The notes below the pieces were generated by a model. It was given only the letters and a program-made list of their open reading frames with translations, did no database searches and had not been told where the DNA came from. From Pseudoalteromonas caenipelagi (lineage in GTDB: Bacteria; Pseudomonadota; Gammaproteobacteria; Enterobacterales; Alteromonadaceae), in the NCBI RefSeq assembly GCF_013140855.1, contig NZ_JABBPG010000006.1, forward strand, positions 186,001-250,000: 64,000 bases of DNA, in the 5' to 3' direction. The position numbers and the translations under genes are program-made. Shown piece by piece: positions 44,390-52,904 of the stretch. Each line of letters opens with the position of its first letter. The first letter of the stretch is position 1.

Positions 44390-45742
44390 ATGAAATTGAA
44401 ACACTCGTTATTAACAGCAGCTATTTTATCAACCGCCCTACTTATTAGCCCAAATGCTGCTTTAGCTAAGCTTCCAATGGCAGTAGATGGCCAAGCTATG
44501 CCAACACTTGCACCAATGCTAGAGCGTGTGACACCTGGTGTGGTCAGTATTCAAGTTTCAGGTGCAAAAGAAGTAAGGCGTCGTGTTGACCCTTTCGATT
44601 ATTTCTTTGGTAACCCTCAGCCACGCAGTCAAAAGCGTCAATTCAGTGGTCTAGGCTCCGGTGTAATTATCGATGCTGATGAAGGTTATGTAGTTACCAA
44701 CAACCATGTAATAGCAGATGCTGAGAAAATTGTTGTAACTCTAGAAGATGGTCGAGAGTTTGAAGCTAAACTCGTCGGTACTGATAAAGAGTCAGATATT
44801 GCATTACTAGAAATCGATGGCAATGATTTAACTGAGGTTAAACTGGCTGATTCTGACAAGCTTCGTGTCGGTGACTTTTCTGTCGCCATTGGTAATCCAT
44901 TTGGTCTGAGCCACACCGTTACTTCAGGAATTATCAGTGCGCTGGGACGTAGCGGCTTAAATATTGAAGGTTATGAAGACTTTATTCAAACTGATGCAGC
45001 AATAAACCAAGGTAACTCAGGTGGCGCACTGGTGAACTTAAGAGGCGAGCTGATTGGTATTAACACCGCTATCTTAGGGGCTTCAGGCGGCAATGTGGGG
45101 ATCGGCTTTGCAATTCCCTCGAATATGATGAAAAACCTAGTGGATCAAATCATTGAGTTTGGTCAGGTTCGCCGCGGGTCATTAGGAATAGAGGGTCGCA
45201 CGCTTGATGCGGGTATTGCTAAGGCACAAGGGTTCGACGTTAAGCAAGGTGCCTATGTTGCACGTGTTGTCAAAGAGTCTGCAGCTGCAGAAGCCGGCAT
45301 TTTAGCCAACGACGTTATTATCAGTGTTAACGGTGACGATATTCACAGCTTTGCAGAGCTAGCCAGTAAAATTGCAACAATTGGCGAAGGCAGAACCGTA
45401 GAGCTTGGTGTTTATCGAGATGGTCGTAAACGCACCATAGAAGTAACACTTAAAGGTCAAGGTGAAGCTCAAGCTCCAGCTGACAAAGTGCACCCAATGC
45501 TGCGCGGCGCTGTGCTTGAAAGCGGTGAGCGCAATGGCAATAAAGGTGTGGTTGTCACGTCTGTTGAACCTCGCTCTCCTGCAGCACGAGTTGGTTTAGA
45601 AGAAGGCGATGTGATCATGCAAGTTAACCGTAAACGAGTTGATAGCATTCGTGATATGAGCAGCCTAATCGATGATATTCAGGGTAACATTGTGCTTGGT
45701 ATCAAACGCGGTCGAGACTCGGTCTTCTTACTTATTCAATAA
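44390..45742 (+). CDS. degQ: Periplasmic serine endoprotease DegQ (HtrA family)
   Basis: A 450-residue protease and chaperone for misfolded periplasmic proteins. The start at 44390 gives a signal peptide ending AALA (residue 26). The catalytic triad is H106 (TNNHV), D136 (ESDIALL) and S210 (NQGNSGGALV), followed by two PDZ domains (about 255-345 and 360-450). The long LA loop of DegP is absent, which favours DegQ. It is followed by degS, separated by a terminator-like hairpin. An in-frame extension from 44345 lacks signal-peptide character. Confidence 0.95.
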   Translation: MKLKHSLLTAAILSTALLISPNAALAKLPMAVDGQAMPTLAPMLERVTPGVVSIQVSGAKEVRRRVDPFDYFFGNPQPRSQKRQFSGLGSGVIIDADEGYVVTNNHVIADAEKIVVTLEDGREFEAKLVGTDKESDIALLEIDGNDLTEVKLADSDKLRVGDFSVAIGNPFGLSHTVTSGIISALGRSGLNIEGYEDFIQTDAAINQGNSGGALVNLRGELIGINTAILGASGGNVGIGFAIPSNMMKNLVDQIIEFGQVRRGSLGIEGRTLDAGIAKAQGFDVKQGAYVARVVKESAAAEAGILANDVIISVNGDDIHSFAELASKIATIGEGRTVELGVYRDGRKRTIEVTLKGQGEAQAPADKVHPMLRGAVLESGERNGNKGVVVTSVEPRSPAARVGLEEGDVIMQVNRKRVDSIRDMSSLIDDIQGNIVLGIKRGRDSVFLLIQ

Positions 45743-45763
45743 TATAAGTATAAGTTTGTATTA

Positions 45764-45795
45764 AAAAACACAGTGGCACTTGCCGCTGTGTTTTT
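45764..45795 (+). terminator. Terminator between degQ and degS
   Basis: A 14-bp arm (45764-45777) pairs with 45782-45795 with one G-T wobble around a four-base loop, with core ACACAG/CTGTGT and a closing T-run. It separates degS transcription from degQ. Confidence 0.8.
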
Positions 45796-45838
45796 CTTTG
45801 TGCATGATAAAACCTTTAGAACTAATAAGACTGCGCTT

Positions 45839-46924
45839 GTGCTTAAACTAATTCGCTTTTTACTCCCTCCCTTTGTGGCAGGACTTTGTATCGCTTTTCT
45901 AATTATTTGGTTTTCTCCAAACTTAAAAAGCGCTGTACTGCCAAAGTTTGACGTAACCGGACACTATACCAATAGCCACATGAGCTTTGCTGATGCTGTT
46001 GAAAAAGCAGCACCTGCGGTTGTTACTATCTTCTCTGAAAGCATTTCATCTGTGCCTCGTTACATGCGCGCAAACACCACTCAAGAGCTTGGTTCAGGTG
46101 TGCTCATGTCTCATGATGGCTATATTCTGACTAACTACCATGTTGTCAATGATGCCGACCAAATCATGGTCATACTGACGGATGGACGCCGCTTTAATGA
46201 TGTACAAGTCATTGGCTTTGATACGATCACAGATTTAGCATTACTAAAAATCGATGCGCAACATCTTCCTGTGATCCCCATTGATGATAGTTTTAATCCT
46301 CGCGTTGGTGATGTTGTACTTGCTATAGGTAACCCGCTTAATTTGGGTCAAACCATTACTCAAGGTGTTGTCAGCGCAACAGGCAAGCAATCTCTCACTG
46401 ATAGCCCTTACAATAACCTATTACAAATGGATGCAGCGGTGAATGTTGGCAACTCTGGTGGTGCGCTTGTTAACTCCAATGGCGTACTCGTAGGTATCAC
46501 ATCAGCACAATTTCGTACTCGCTACAATATCGACATCCAAGGGATTTCATTTGCCGTACCCTACCAACTCGCTAAAGAAGTTATGCAAAAGCTCATTGTA
46601 GATGGTCGGGTAGTACGTGGTTATTTGGGTTTCAGGGGAGCAGCAGTTGATAGCACTGGTAAAGAAGTTACCGATTTATACACCCGTATAGTTGGTCTCA
46701 GAGTCAGTGATTTAGACCCTCTAGGACCCGCATGGCAAGCCGGTATGCAAGAAAACGACATTATCGTAAAAGTGGCAGGAGAACCAGTCACCAATCCACA
46801 GCGCACTCTCAAATTCATCGGTAATACTCGCCCTGGCACTCGACTCGAATTTGAGGTGTATAGAGGCGACGAGCTACGTACATTCACTTTAGTCGTTGCT
46901 GAGCTCGAAACCAGAGCCAACTAA
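45839..46924 (+). CDS. degS: Membrane-anchored serine endoprotease DegS
   Basis: DegS cuts the anti-sigma factor RseA when its PDZ domain senses outer-membrane protein C-termini, starting the sigma-E response. The start is a GTG at 45839, the first plausible one after the terminator, giving 361 residues with an N-terminal anchor (about 5-25) as in E. coli (355). The triad is H101, D132 and S206 (NVGNSGGALV), and there is a single PDZ domain. The frame is open upstream to 45773, but that part overlaps the hairpin. The ribosome-binding site is weak. Confidence 0.93.
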   Translation: MLKLIRFLLPPFVAGLCIAFLIIWFSPNLKSAVLPKFDVTGHYTNSHMSFADAVEKAAPAVVTIFSESISSVPRYMRANTTQELGSGVLMSHDGYILTNYHVVNDADQIMVILTDGRRFNDVQVIGFDTITDLALLKIDAQHLPVIPIDDSFNPRVGDVVLAIGNPLNLGQTITQGVVSATGKQSLTDSPYNNLLQMDAAVNVGNSGGALVNSNGVLVGITSAQFRTRYNIDIQGISFAVPYQLAKEVMQKLIVDGRVVRGYLGFRGAAVDSTGKEVTDLYTRIVGLRVSDLDPLGPAWQAGMQENDIIVKVAGEPVTNPQRTLKFIGNTRPGTRLEFEVYRGDELRTFTLVVAELETRAN

Positions 46925-46941
46925 ACTTAAAACTACAAAAC

Positions 46942-46967
46942 AAAAAAGCCTCTTTCGAGGCTTTTTT
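46942..46967. terminator. Bidirectional terminator between degS and the dsbA pair
   Basis: An 11-bp perfect stem with AGCCTC (left arm 46942-46952) and GAGGCT (right arm 46957-46967) around a TTTC loop, with A- and T-runs on both sides, lies between convergent genes. Confidence 0.9.
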
Positions 46968-46986
46968 GTTACAAACTAAATTACGA

Positions 46987-47619
46987 TTACTTGGTTGCTA
47001 AATAATTGATCAACGCACTGATCTGTTCAGGTGTTGTCGTCTTCGATTCACGTAATAATAGCTTGTATTTACCATTAACGATAAACGTTGGTACGCCTGT
47101 TAATGCGCCCTTATCTTGTAATTGTTCTTGCATACGTGTCATACGAGAAGCTTTTGTACGCACAGAGAAGCTTTTATACAACTTATCAAACTTATCTGCA
47201 TCTACGCCTTGTGACACAAAAATATCTTTAATATCAGCTAGCTCGTTTATCTTGCCACGTTTTGTGTGAATATGAGAAAACAGCGCAGAAACAATGGCAT
47301 CTTTTTGCGGTAATACAGCTGCAGTGGCTAATGCATTAGCCATCATCTTTTGCTTTTCTGGGTCACGTGGACCGACAAAGTTAACATGGCTCTTTTTAAA
47401 CTTCACACTTTTGTCTAACTTTGGCTTAAACTCAGTAATTAATGGCTCAAAAGCATTACAGGCAGGACAATAAAATGAAAAGTATTCTGTCACTTCAGGC
47501 TTTTTAGTGCCTCGCTCAGAAACCACTTCATAGTGTACACCTTCTTCATACTGCTGCGCAGCATTCGCCAGCATTGGTAACATAAGCGCCACAGCCGCTG
47601 CTTTAATAAACTTCAACAT
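46987..47619 (-). CDS. dsbA: DsbA-family thiol:disulfide oxidoreductase with CPAC site
   Basis: A 210-residue periplasmic thioredoxin-fold protein, second of two tandem copies. The signal peptide ends ANA (residue 20); the active site is FYCPACNAF (C51, C54), and the cis-proline loop is GVPTF. In DsbA the middle two residues set redox potential; PA instead of the classical PH predicts a less oxidising enzyme. The start at 47619 has GGAG six bases upstream; a TTG at 47631 overlaps it. The gene is 15 bases after the first dsbA and ends in a terminator. Confidence 0.9.
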   Translation of the reverse strand: MLKFIKAAAVALMLPMLANAAQQYEEGVHYEVVSERGTKKPEVTEYFSFYCPACNAFEPLITEFKPKLDKSVKFKKSHVNFVGPRDPEKQKMMANALATAAVLPQKDAIVSALFSHIHTKRGKINELADIKDIFVSQGVDADKFDKLYKSFSVRTKASRMTRMQEQLQDKGALTGVPTFIVNGKYKLLLRESKTTTPEQISALINYLATK

Positions 47620-47634
47620 ATATTTCTCCAATTC

Positions 47635-48267
47635 TTATTTTTCTAGCAAATATTTTACCAGTGATTCCAATTCAGCTTGGCTTTTCAGCTCTCGCACATT
47701 TATTTTGTACTTATCATTCACTATAAAAGTAGGTACGCCTGTTAATGCACCTAATTTTCCAAACAGTTCTTGCTGCTCTTGCATTTTCTTCTCAGCGGCA
47801 ATAACCAACATGCTACTCATGCTTTGGTCAAACTCTTTTTCACTTATGCCATTTAGTTCAAGCAGCTTTTTCACATCTTTGATTTCTGCTAGGTTTGCTT
47901 TTTTCTTGTGAATACTATCAAAAATCTGCGCAGCAACCTGTTTGCCCTTTCCAGCTTGTTGCGCAATGATATAGGCATAGCTCAGATTACTTTGTACTTG
48001 TGCAGGCAGTCCGCCCAAGAAATTTACATGACTTTTCTCAAACTCAGCACCCTCTGGCAAGCTATTTTCCAGTGCGATGGCAATGGGCTCAAATTGGTAA
48101 CAATGTGGGCAGTAAAAAGAGAAAAACTCAGTTACTTTTGGGGTCTCGCTTTTGGCGTTCTCGATAGTCTGATAATGCTTACCATCAGTAAAATCAGCAG
48201 CATTCACAGCAAAGGTTAACAAGGGTATAACCAGTAGCAGAAGGGATTGTTTTATTGTTTTAAACAT
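47635..48267 (-). CDS. dsbA: Thiol:disulfide interchange protein DsbA with CPHC site
   Basis: The periplasmic oxidase that forms disulfide bonds, reoxidised by DsbB. The 210-residue protein has a signal peptide ending VNA (residue 23), the classical active site FYCPHCYQF (C53, C56) and GVPTF. It follows srkA by 16 bases, the same order as in E. coli (yihE-dsbA). A second copy follows directly, so this looks like a tandem duplication with later divergence. Confidence 0.95.
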   Translation of the reverse strand: MFKTIKQSLLLLVIPLLTFAVNAADFTDGKHYQTIENAKSETPKVTEFFSFYCPHCYQFEPIAIALENSLPEGAEFEKSHVNFLGGLPAQVQSNLSYAYIIAQQAGKGKQVAAQIFDSIHKKKANLAEIKDVKKLLELNGISEKEFDQSMSSMLVIAAEKKMQEQQELFGKLGALTGVPTFIVNDKYKINVRELKSQAELESLVKYLLEK

Positions 48268-48283
48268 GGATCTCTCTCAATTT

Positions 48284-49258
48284 TTATGGAATTAATCTCA
48301 GCGCAGGTTCATGTAACGTGGCAAATTGTTCTTTTAGTGCCAATATCTGTTGTTCCCAGTATTTGTCAGTTGCAAACCACGAAAAGTTCCGTGGAAAAGC
48401 AGGATCTTGCCAGCGAGTTGCTATCCAACCCATGTAGTGCACCATACGCATGGCACGCAGCGGTTCAATTAAATTTAACTGACGCTGCTCAAACGTATTA
48501 AATTCTTCATAACCCGATAACAGTGTATCAAGTTGTACTAACTGTTCTTGCCTATCGCCATTTAACATCATCCAAAGGTCTTGGATCAAAGGGCCTTGAC
48601 GGCAATCATCTAGGTCAACCAACATCAAATGCTCACCAGACCAGAGAATATTGCCAGCATGGCAGTCGCCATGCAAACGGATCTGCTCAACTTGCTGATA
48701 TTCTTGTTCTGTTTTTTCTATTAAGTGTTCGAGAATCGTGACAAAAGGCGTTTCCAAATGCATCGGAAGCAGCTGACTTTTAAGCAATGCATCCTTTGCA
48801 TTATACAAATAGTCTTGGCAATTAATGGTGGGGCGATGTTTAAATTGTTGTGTACCGGCAACTCTGTGCATACGGCCAATATAGCGCCCTAATATTTCTA
48901 GTTGATCTAAGTTGTCCATCTCGAACTGACGTCCGCCTACACTTGGAAATAATGCGAAGCGATAGCCCTGATAGTGGAATAGACTGTCACCACCACGCTT
49001 AATTGGCGCAACCATTGGCACTTCAGCTTCTTGCAAACTAAATGCAAACTGATGTTCCTCTAAAATTTGCTCGTCACTCCAACGATATGGCCGATAGAAT
49101 TTAGCGACATAGCGAAAGTTATCATCAGCCTTAAACTGATACACCCTATTCTCATAGCTGTTTAGTGCCAGTAAACCTGACTCTGGATATATGCCAACAC
49201 TCTCAATGGCATCTAAAATGAAATCGGGGGTTAGATTTGCAAAGCTAAATTCGCTCAT
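48284..49258 (-). CDS. srkA: Stress response kinase A
   Basis: A 324-residue aminoglycoside-phosphotransferase-fold kinase (YihE/SrkA). The catalytic loop is HGDCHAGNILW, the metal motif is LVDLDDCRQG, and the N-terminal nucleotide region has GLLALNSYENRVYQF. In E. coli it is a Ser/Thr kinase that limits stress-induced cell death and is transcribed with dsbA. The same arrangement is kept here. Confidence 0.94.
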   Translation of the reverse strand: MSEFSFANLTPDFILDAIESVGIYPESGLLALNSYENRVYQFKADDNFRYVAKFYRPYRWSDEQILEEHQFAFSLQEAEVPMVAPIKRGGDSLFHYQGYRFALFPSVGGRQFEMDNLDQLEILGRYIGRMHRVAGTQQFKHRPTINCQDYLYNAKDALLKSQLLPMHLETPFVTILEHLIEKTEQEYQQVEQIRLHGDCHAGNILWSGEHLMLVDLDDCRQGPLIQDLWMMLNGDRQEQLVQLDTLLSGYEEFNTFEQRQLNLIEPLRAMRMVHYMGWIATRWQDPAFPRNFSWFATDKYWEQQILALKEQFATLHEPALRLIP

Positions 49259-49276
49259 AAGTCTCTCTGTTATAAA

Positions 49277-49298
49277 AAAAGCGGGTTAACCCGCTTTT
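49277..49298 (-). terminator. Terminator of ccoG
   Basis: A 9-bp perfect stem, AAAAGCGGG (49277-49285) and CCCGCTTTT (49290-49298), around TTAA. On the minus strand it ends with a T-run and lies 25 bases after the ccoG stop codon. Confidence 0.85.
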
Positions 49299-49322
49299 AT
49301 CTGTCAGCTGTAGTGTACTGAA

Positions 49323-50750
49323 CTATTTACCTTTAAAAAAGTTCGTCTGTTGCGTTAAGCGACTGTCGGGCTCGTCAACAGGATAAATTGAAAACTCGAA
49401 CTCCGTTACCGGCTTTTTCAAATCATATGGGTCAATAACTATCGATAAGGGAACGTCCATCGAACGCCCGGCTTCAACAGTTATTTGCTGCTTCCCTAAA
49501 AACTTAAAGTTACTCAAGCCCACAACATCAATATGATATGTATTAGGTACTTGTGCCTTGTTAATTATCTTTAAGGTGTACGTGTTTTCAACCAGCCCAT
49601 CAAAGTTGACCCGATAAAGTTGGTTTCTATCACGAATAATATCTAATTCCATTGGCTTTCGCATGGTGATGTTAGCAACAAGCGCACCGCAAAGAACCAG
49701 CAAAATACATAAATAACCAATTAATTTTCCACGCACTGGTTTGGTCTTTTCGGCAGATGCTTCTAAGTTACGCTCAGTGGTATAAGAGATGAGCCCTCTT
49801 GGATAATTCATTTTATCCATAACACCATCGCAGGCATCGATACATGCCCCGCAGTTAATGCATTCGTATTGCAAGCCGTTGCGAATATCGATACCAGTAG
49901 GGCACACTTGAACACATAAATTACAATCAATGCAATCCCCTAACCCCAGTTCGTTAGGATCCTGTTTACGAGAGCGAGGACCTCTGGACTCACCGCGTTT
50001 TGTATCATAACTTACGGTAAAGGTATCTTTATCAAACATGGCGGACTGAAAGCGCGAGTATGGGCAGATGTGTAAGCACATGATCTCGCGCATCCAACCT
50101 GCATTACCATAGGTACATATAGCAAATACTAAAATGCTGATTGTGGCATAACCGCTAGCAGAAAAAGTAAGTAAGTTAGGCACTAACTCACGTATTGGAG
50201 TGAAATACCCCACAAAAGTGAGTGCGGTATATAACGAAAACAACATCCAACTACTATGTTTTGCCGTTTTCCGCCAAAATTTATCAAAATCCATATCTCG
50301 TTGATCGAGCTTTTTGCGCTGATTAGCGGTGCCTTCAAATTTTTCTTCAAACCAAATAAAGATAAACGTCCAAACCGTCTGTGGACAGGTGTAGCCGCAC
50401 CAAACTCGGCCATAAAATGTGGTTACTAAAAATAACGCAAAGGCTGCGATCATCAATATAAACGCTAAGATAGTTAAATCTTGCGGTAATAGTGTCAGAC
50501 CGAATATATTGAATTTTTGCTCAAATAAATCAAACAACACCGCTTGCTGACCATTAAAGCTAAGCCATGGTAAGAGCATAAAAGCCAACATACCAACAAA
50601 GCCTATCCGCTTTCGCAGCAATTGATGTAGCCCTTGAACAGCTCGCACATAAATACGATTTCTGGGATTAAACCTATCCGGCTGCAAATTATCCGGCTTT
50701 TGAATTTTTACCTCTGAAGGGATATTTTTGACTTTTATTTGCTTGTCCAT
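49323..50750 (-). CDS. ccoG: Cytochrome c oxidase accessory protein CcoG (FixG/RdxA)
   Basis: A polytopic membrane ferredoxin-like protein of 475 residues. It has several membrane helices in the first half, a GYTCPQTVWTF motif, two 4Fe-4S clusters in CIDCNLCVQVCP and CINCGACIDACD, another helix near 345, and a C-terminal Ig-like periplasmic domain. CcoG takes part in copper reduction for cbb3 oxidase assembly. The ccoNOQP and ccoIS genes are not in the window, so here the gene stands apart from the oxidase. A perfect -10 TATAAT lies 66 bases upstream (50821-50816). Confidence 0.95.
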   Translation of the reverse strand: MDKQIKVKNIPSEVKIQKPDNLQPDRFNPRNRIYVRAVQGLHQLLRKRIGFVGMLAFMLLPWLSFNGQQAVLFDLFEQKFNIFGLTLLPQDLTILAFILMIAAFALFLVTTFYGRVWCGYTCPQTVWTFIFIWFEEKFEGTANQRKKLDQRDMDFDKFWRKTAKHSSWMLFSLYTALTFVGYFTPIRELVPNLLTFSASGYATISILVFAICTYGNAGWMREIMCLHICPYSRFQSAMFDKDTFTVSYDTKRGESRGPRSRKQDPNELGLGDCIDCNLCVQVCPTGIDIRNGLQYECINCGACIDACDGVMDKMNYPRGLISYTTERNLEASAEKTKPVRGKLIGYLCILLVLCGALVANITMRKPMELDIIRDRNQLYRVNFDGLVENTYTLKIINKAQVPNTYHIDVVGLSNFKFLGKQQITVEAGRSMDVPLSIVIDPYDLKKPVTEFEFSIYPVDEPDSRLTQQTNFFKGK

Positions 50751-50989
50751 CGAAGCTCCTTAAGCCGCCATGATCGAGCGTTACTTGCTACAGTAACCTT
50801 AACTAGAATAGGGATATTATACGCAAGCTTGCAAGGTGATTGATACCATAGAAGTCATTATTGACCAATAAAACAAACTGTTGCTTTTTATATTGAGCTA
50901 GCAGTTCGCTATCTTAACTTGCTTTTCCTTAAACTATTTTATTACACTCCTCAGGATATAGCCCTATCGAGATCAAAGTTGCCGTCATT

Positions 50990-51349
50990 ATGAAGAAGTT
51001 TTTAATTTTTGTGCTGCTTATCGTTGCACTATTCACAACTGATATTGAAATGATCAAACAGCCAAGACAGCAGTTTCTCGAAAAGAGTATCGCCATGCTC
51101 AGTGAGTCCACTAAAGTGCAGCGACCAACTGCCGCAGCAAGGGCCCGTACTCGCATAGATCAGCAAATCCAACTAACGGACAAACAAGCCGCACATTTAG
51201 ATGAAGAGCTCGCTAACGATCTAACAATGAAAAAGTTTTTTCAACAATACTGTATTGAAAGAGAAATGAGCTTGTATTTTTTCACTGACAAGCTAGAAAA
51301 TATTTGCGACATTATAGAAAGCGCGATGCAAAGAACAGGATCACTATAA
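50990..51349 (+). CDS. Small secreted or membrane-anchored protein of unknown function
   Basis: I do not recognise this 119-residue protein. Residues 1-20 are hydrophobic after a KK start (FLIFVLLIVALFTTD), fitting a signal anchor or uncleaved signal peptide. The rest is helical, charged and rich in Gln and Arg (AARARTRIDQQIQ), with two cysteines far apart (CIER and CDII). The ribosome-binding site is weak. Its TAA stop overlaps the ATG of the next small gene, so the two are translationally coupled. Divergent from ccoG with 239 bases between. Confidence 0.7.
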   Translation: MKKFLIFVLLIVALFTTDIEMIKQPRQQFLEKSIAMLSESTKVQRPTAAARARTRIDQQIQLTDKQAAHLDEELANDLTMKKFFQQYCIEREMSLYFFTDKLENICDIIESAMQRTGSL

Positions 51350-51552
51350 TGGACTTTAACCAATTAAATAAACAACGAGCCGCATCCTTTAATCAACAAA
51401 AGCAATTGTTAAAGAAACTCAGTGCTGGACAAACCATACTATGTGAAACATGCCACAAACCATTGAAGCTCAATTTAGCTGTGGAAGCAGCGCAAAAGGG
51501 ACAAGTCTGTTGTGAAAAAGGCTGTACTCAAATTGAGCTAGAAATAGCTTAA
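51349..51552 (+). CDS. Small zinc-ribbon-like protein of unknown function
   Basis: A 67-residue protein that I do not recognise. It has CETCHKPL (about residues 32-39) and CCEKGC (about 54-59), a CxxC-CCxxxC set suited to bind one metal ion, behind a short helical N-terminus rich in Gln and Lys. No signal peptide, so probably cytoplasmic, unlike its upstream partner. AGGA lies eight bases before the ATG, which overlaps the preceding stop. The stop codon overlaps the stop codon of the convergent UPF0149 gene in the palindrome TTAA. Confidence 0.7.
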   Translation: MDFNQLNKQRAASFNQQKQLLKKLSAGQTILCETCHKPLKLNLAVEAAQKGQVCCEKGCTQIELEIA

Positions 51553-52136
51553 AAGCCTTCTTCATCATCATACAAACCGCTTTGCAGTGCAACTGTCTCA
51601 ATGAGCTGCGCATAACCTTGGGCAAACTCTTGGGCCAATTGTGCTTGTTGATTTACAAATGCAGACTCATCGCATTGGTTCTGTGCGCAGTATTGCGAAA
51701 TTTGGCTATGCTCCAGCGAAAAGAATGCCAGCTGCTCAGTGGCCATTTGCAAGGCATCTTTAAGCTCAGCACTAAGCTCATTTGAAGCTTGCAGCTGCTC
51801 AAAGTAACCTTGCACACCGTTTAAGAAACCCATACTCCAGAGCTGACAGACAGCATACTCAATATCATTGAGCCATGGCAGTTGATAAGCACCGGTAAAA
51901 ACCTGTTCAGTGATCTGGTGATGCAATGCCATATAAGCGAACACTACAGACTCATCGATATCGTTATCATGAGCAGTGATCTCGGCTAACCACTGCTCTA
52001 CCTCTACGGCATCAGGTCCGCAAATAGAGGCAAACAAATAGCCCTGCACCCAACTCAAAGGCATAGCTCCATTTCTATGGTTAATGTAGCGCTCTAAAAG
52101 CTGGCGATGTTCAGACGTAAAACTAAATTCAAGCAT
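51549..52136 (-). CDS. UPF0149/YecA family protein
   Basis: A 195-residue protein of the UPF0149 group (YgfB/YecA-like) judging by LSWVQGYLFASICGPD at the N-terminus, the central MGFLNGVQGYF segment and the overall helical, acidic make-up. It lacks the C-terminal SEC-C zinc motif of E. coli YecA. The function of this family is poorly known. It lies eight bases after gspN on the same strand, so it is probably transcribed with the type II secretion operon. Confidence 0.8.
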   Translation of the reverse strand: MLEFSFTSEHRQLLERYINHRNGAMPLSWVQGYLFASICGPDAVEVEQWLAEITAHDNDIDESVVFAYMALHHQITEQVFTGAYQLPWLNDIEYAVCQLWSMGFLNGVQGYFEQLQASNELSAELKDALQMATEQLAFFSLEHSQISQYCAQNQCDESAFVNQQAQLAQEFAQGYAQLIETVALQSGLYDDEEGF

Positions 52137-52144
52137 AATTCATA

Positions 52145-52903
52145 TTATAAGTTAACTGGGTAACGACCTTCACTATCAGGACGCCCTAAAAACTTAACGG
52201 CATCGTGTACTTCTTTTGGTAAAGAGGCTTCGGGCTTAATATTGCCAGCGACACGAAACTGAAAGTTATCAGCGAGCACCGCATCAGCCTGTAAACCTAA
52301 ACGGTTATCAGGGTCGACCAATACAGCTATATCTCCTGATTTACAGCTCAGCTCGCCACCAAGCTGACCGATATCAAACCATCCAGTAAGTCCTTCGACG
52401 GCAATACCTGGGCTTCTGATCTCACCTTTGAGGGCCTCACAGTAAGGAGCACCACTGTGGTAATTATCAATATCTAACAGGACTCTTCCTTTTGCTTTTA
52501 CAGGTAAGGGTAGAGTCACTTGTGACATCGCTTGCTCTACGCTAAAACGCACTGACGTATCGGATAACCAAATACTCTGGTCCACCAAACCAAGCGTAAA
52601 GTTACCCCGGCCAGAAATATCAGATTTATCTTTCACGCTGCCAAAGCGCACATTGCCTTGCATATTTCCAAGCAGTAAGGCTGGCGCCTCGATCTTCCAG
52701 CGAACATTATTTAATTGTATGTTGCTAGCTCGAATTTCACTGACTTGTCCCTGCCATAACGTGCCGCTCACTGCCCCTATTTGCAAGCTTGGCGGCAATT
52801 GTTTACCCAGTAATTGTAATGCCACGGAAGCGGGCATGTTGTATACCGTGAATAAAGCAAAAGCGACGATAAAAATAACGATTAAACTAATTGTTTTTTT
52901 CAT
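52145..52903 (-). CDS. gspN: Type II secretion system protein N
   Basis: A 252-residue bitopic protein with one N-terminal membrane helix (about 3-22) and a beta-rich periplasmic domain starting with the family-typical VSGTLWQGQ. GspN is an accessory component whose role in the apparatus is uncertain; it is present only in some GSP operons. It is one base after gspM. Confidence 0.9.
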   Translation of the reverse strand: MKKTISLIVIFIVAFALFTVYNMPASVALQLLGKQLPPSLQIGAVSGTLWQGQVSEIRASNIQLNNVRWKIEAPALLLGNMQGNVRFGSVKDKSDISGRGNFTLGLVDQSIWLSDTSVRFSVEQAMSQVTLPLPVKAKGRVLLDIDNYHSGAPYCEALKGEIRSPGIAVEGLTGWFDIGQLGGELSCKSGDIAVLVDPDNRLGLQADAVLADNFQFRVAGNIKPEASLPKEVHDAVKFLGRPDSEGRYPVNL

Positions 52904-52904
52904 A

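Noticed and set aside
46987..50750. Search for a transferred or defence island around the accessory genes
   Set aside because: Neighbouring gene order is conserved housekeeping; no integrase, transposase, direct repeats at tRNA genes or abrupt change in base composition was seen.
50839..50852. Possible FNR site upstream of ccoG
   Set aside because: Only one half-site (ATCAA) matches; the other half does not, and the spacing to the -10 box is not the usual -41.5.
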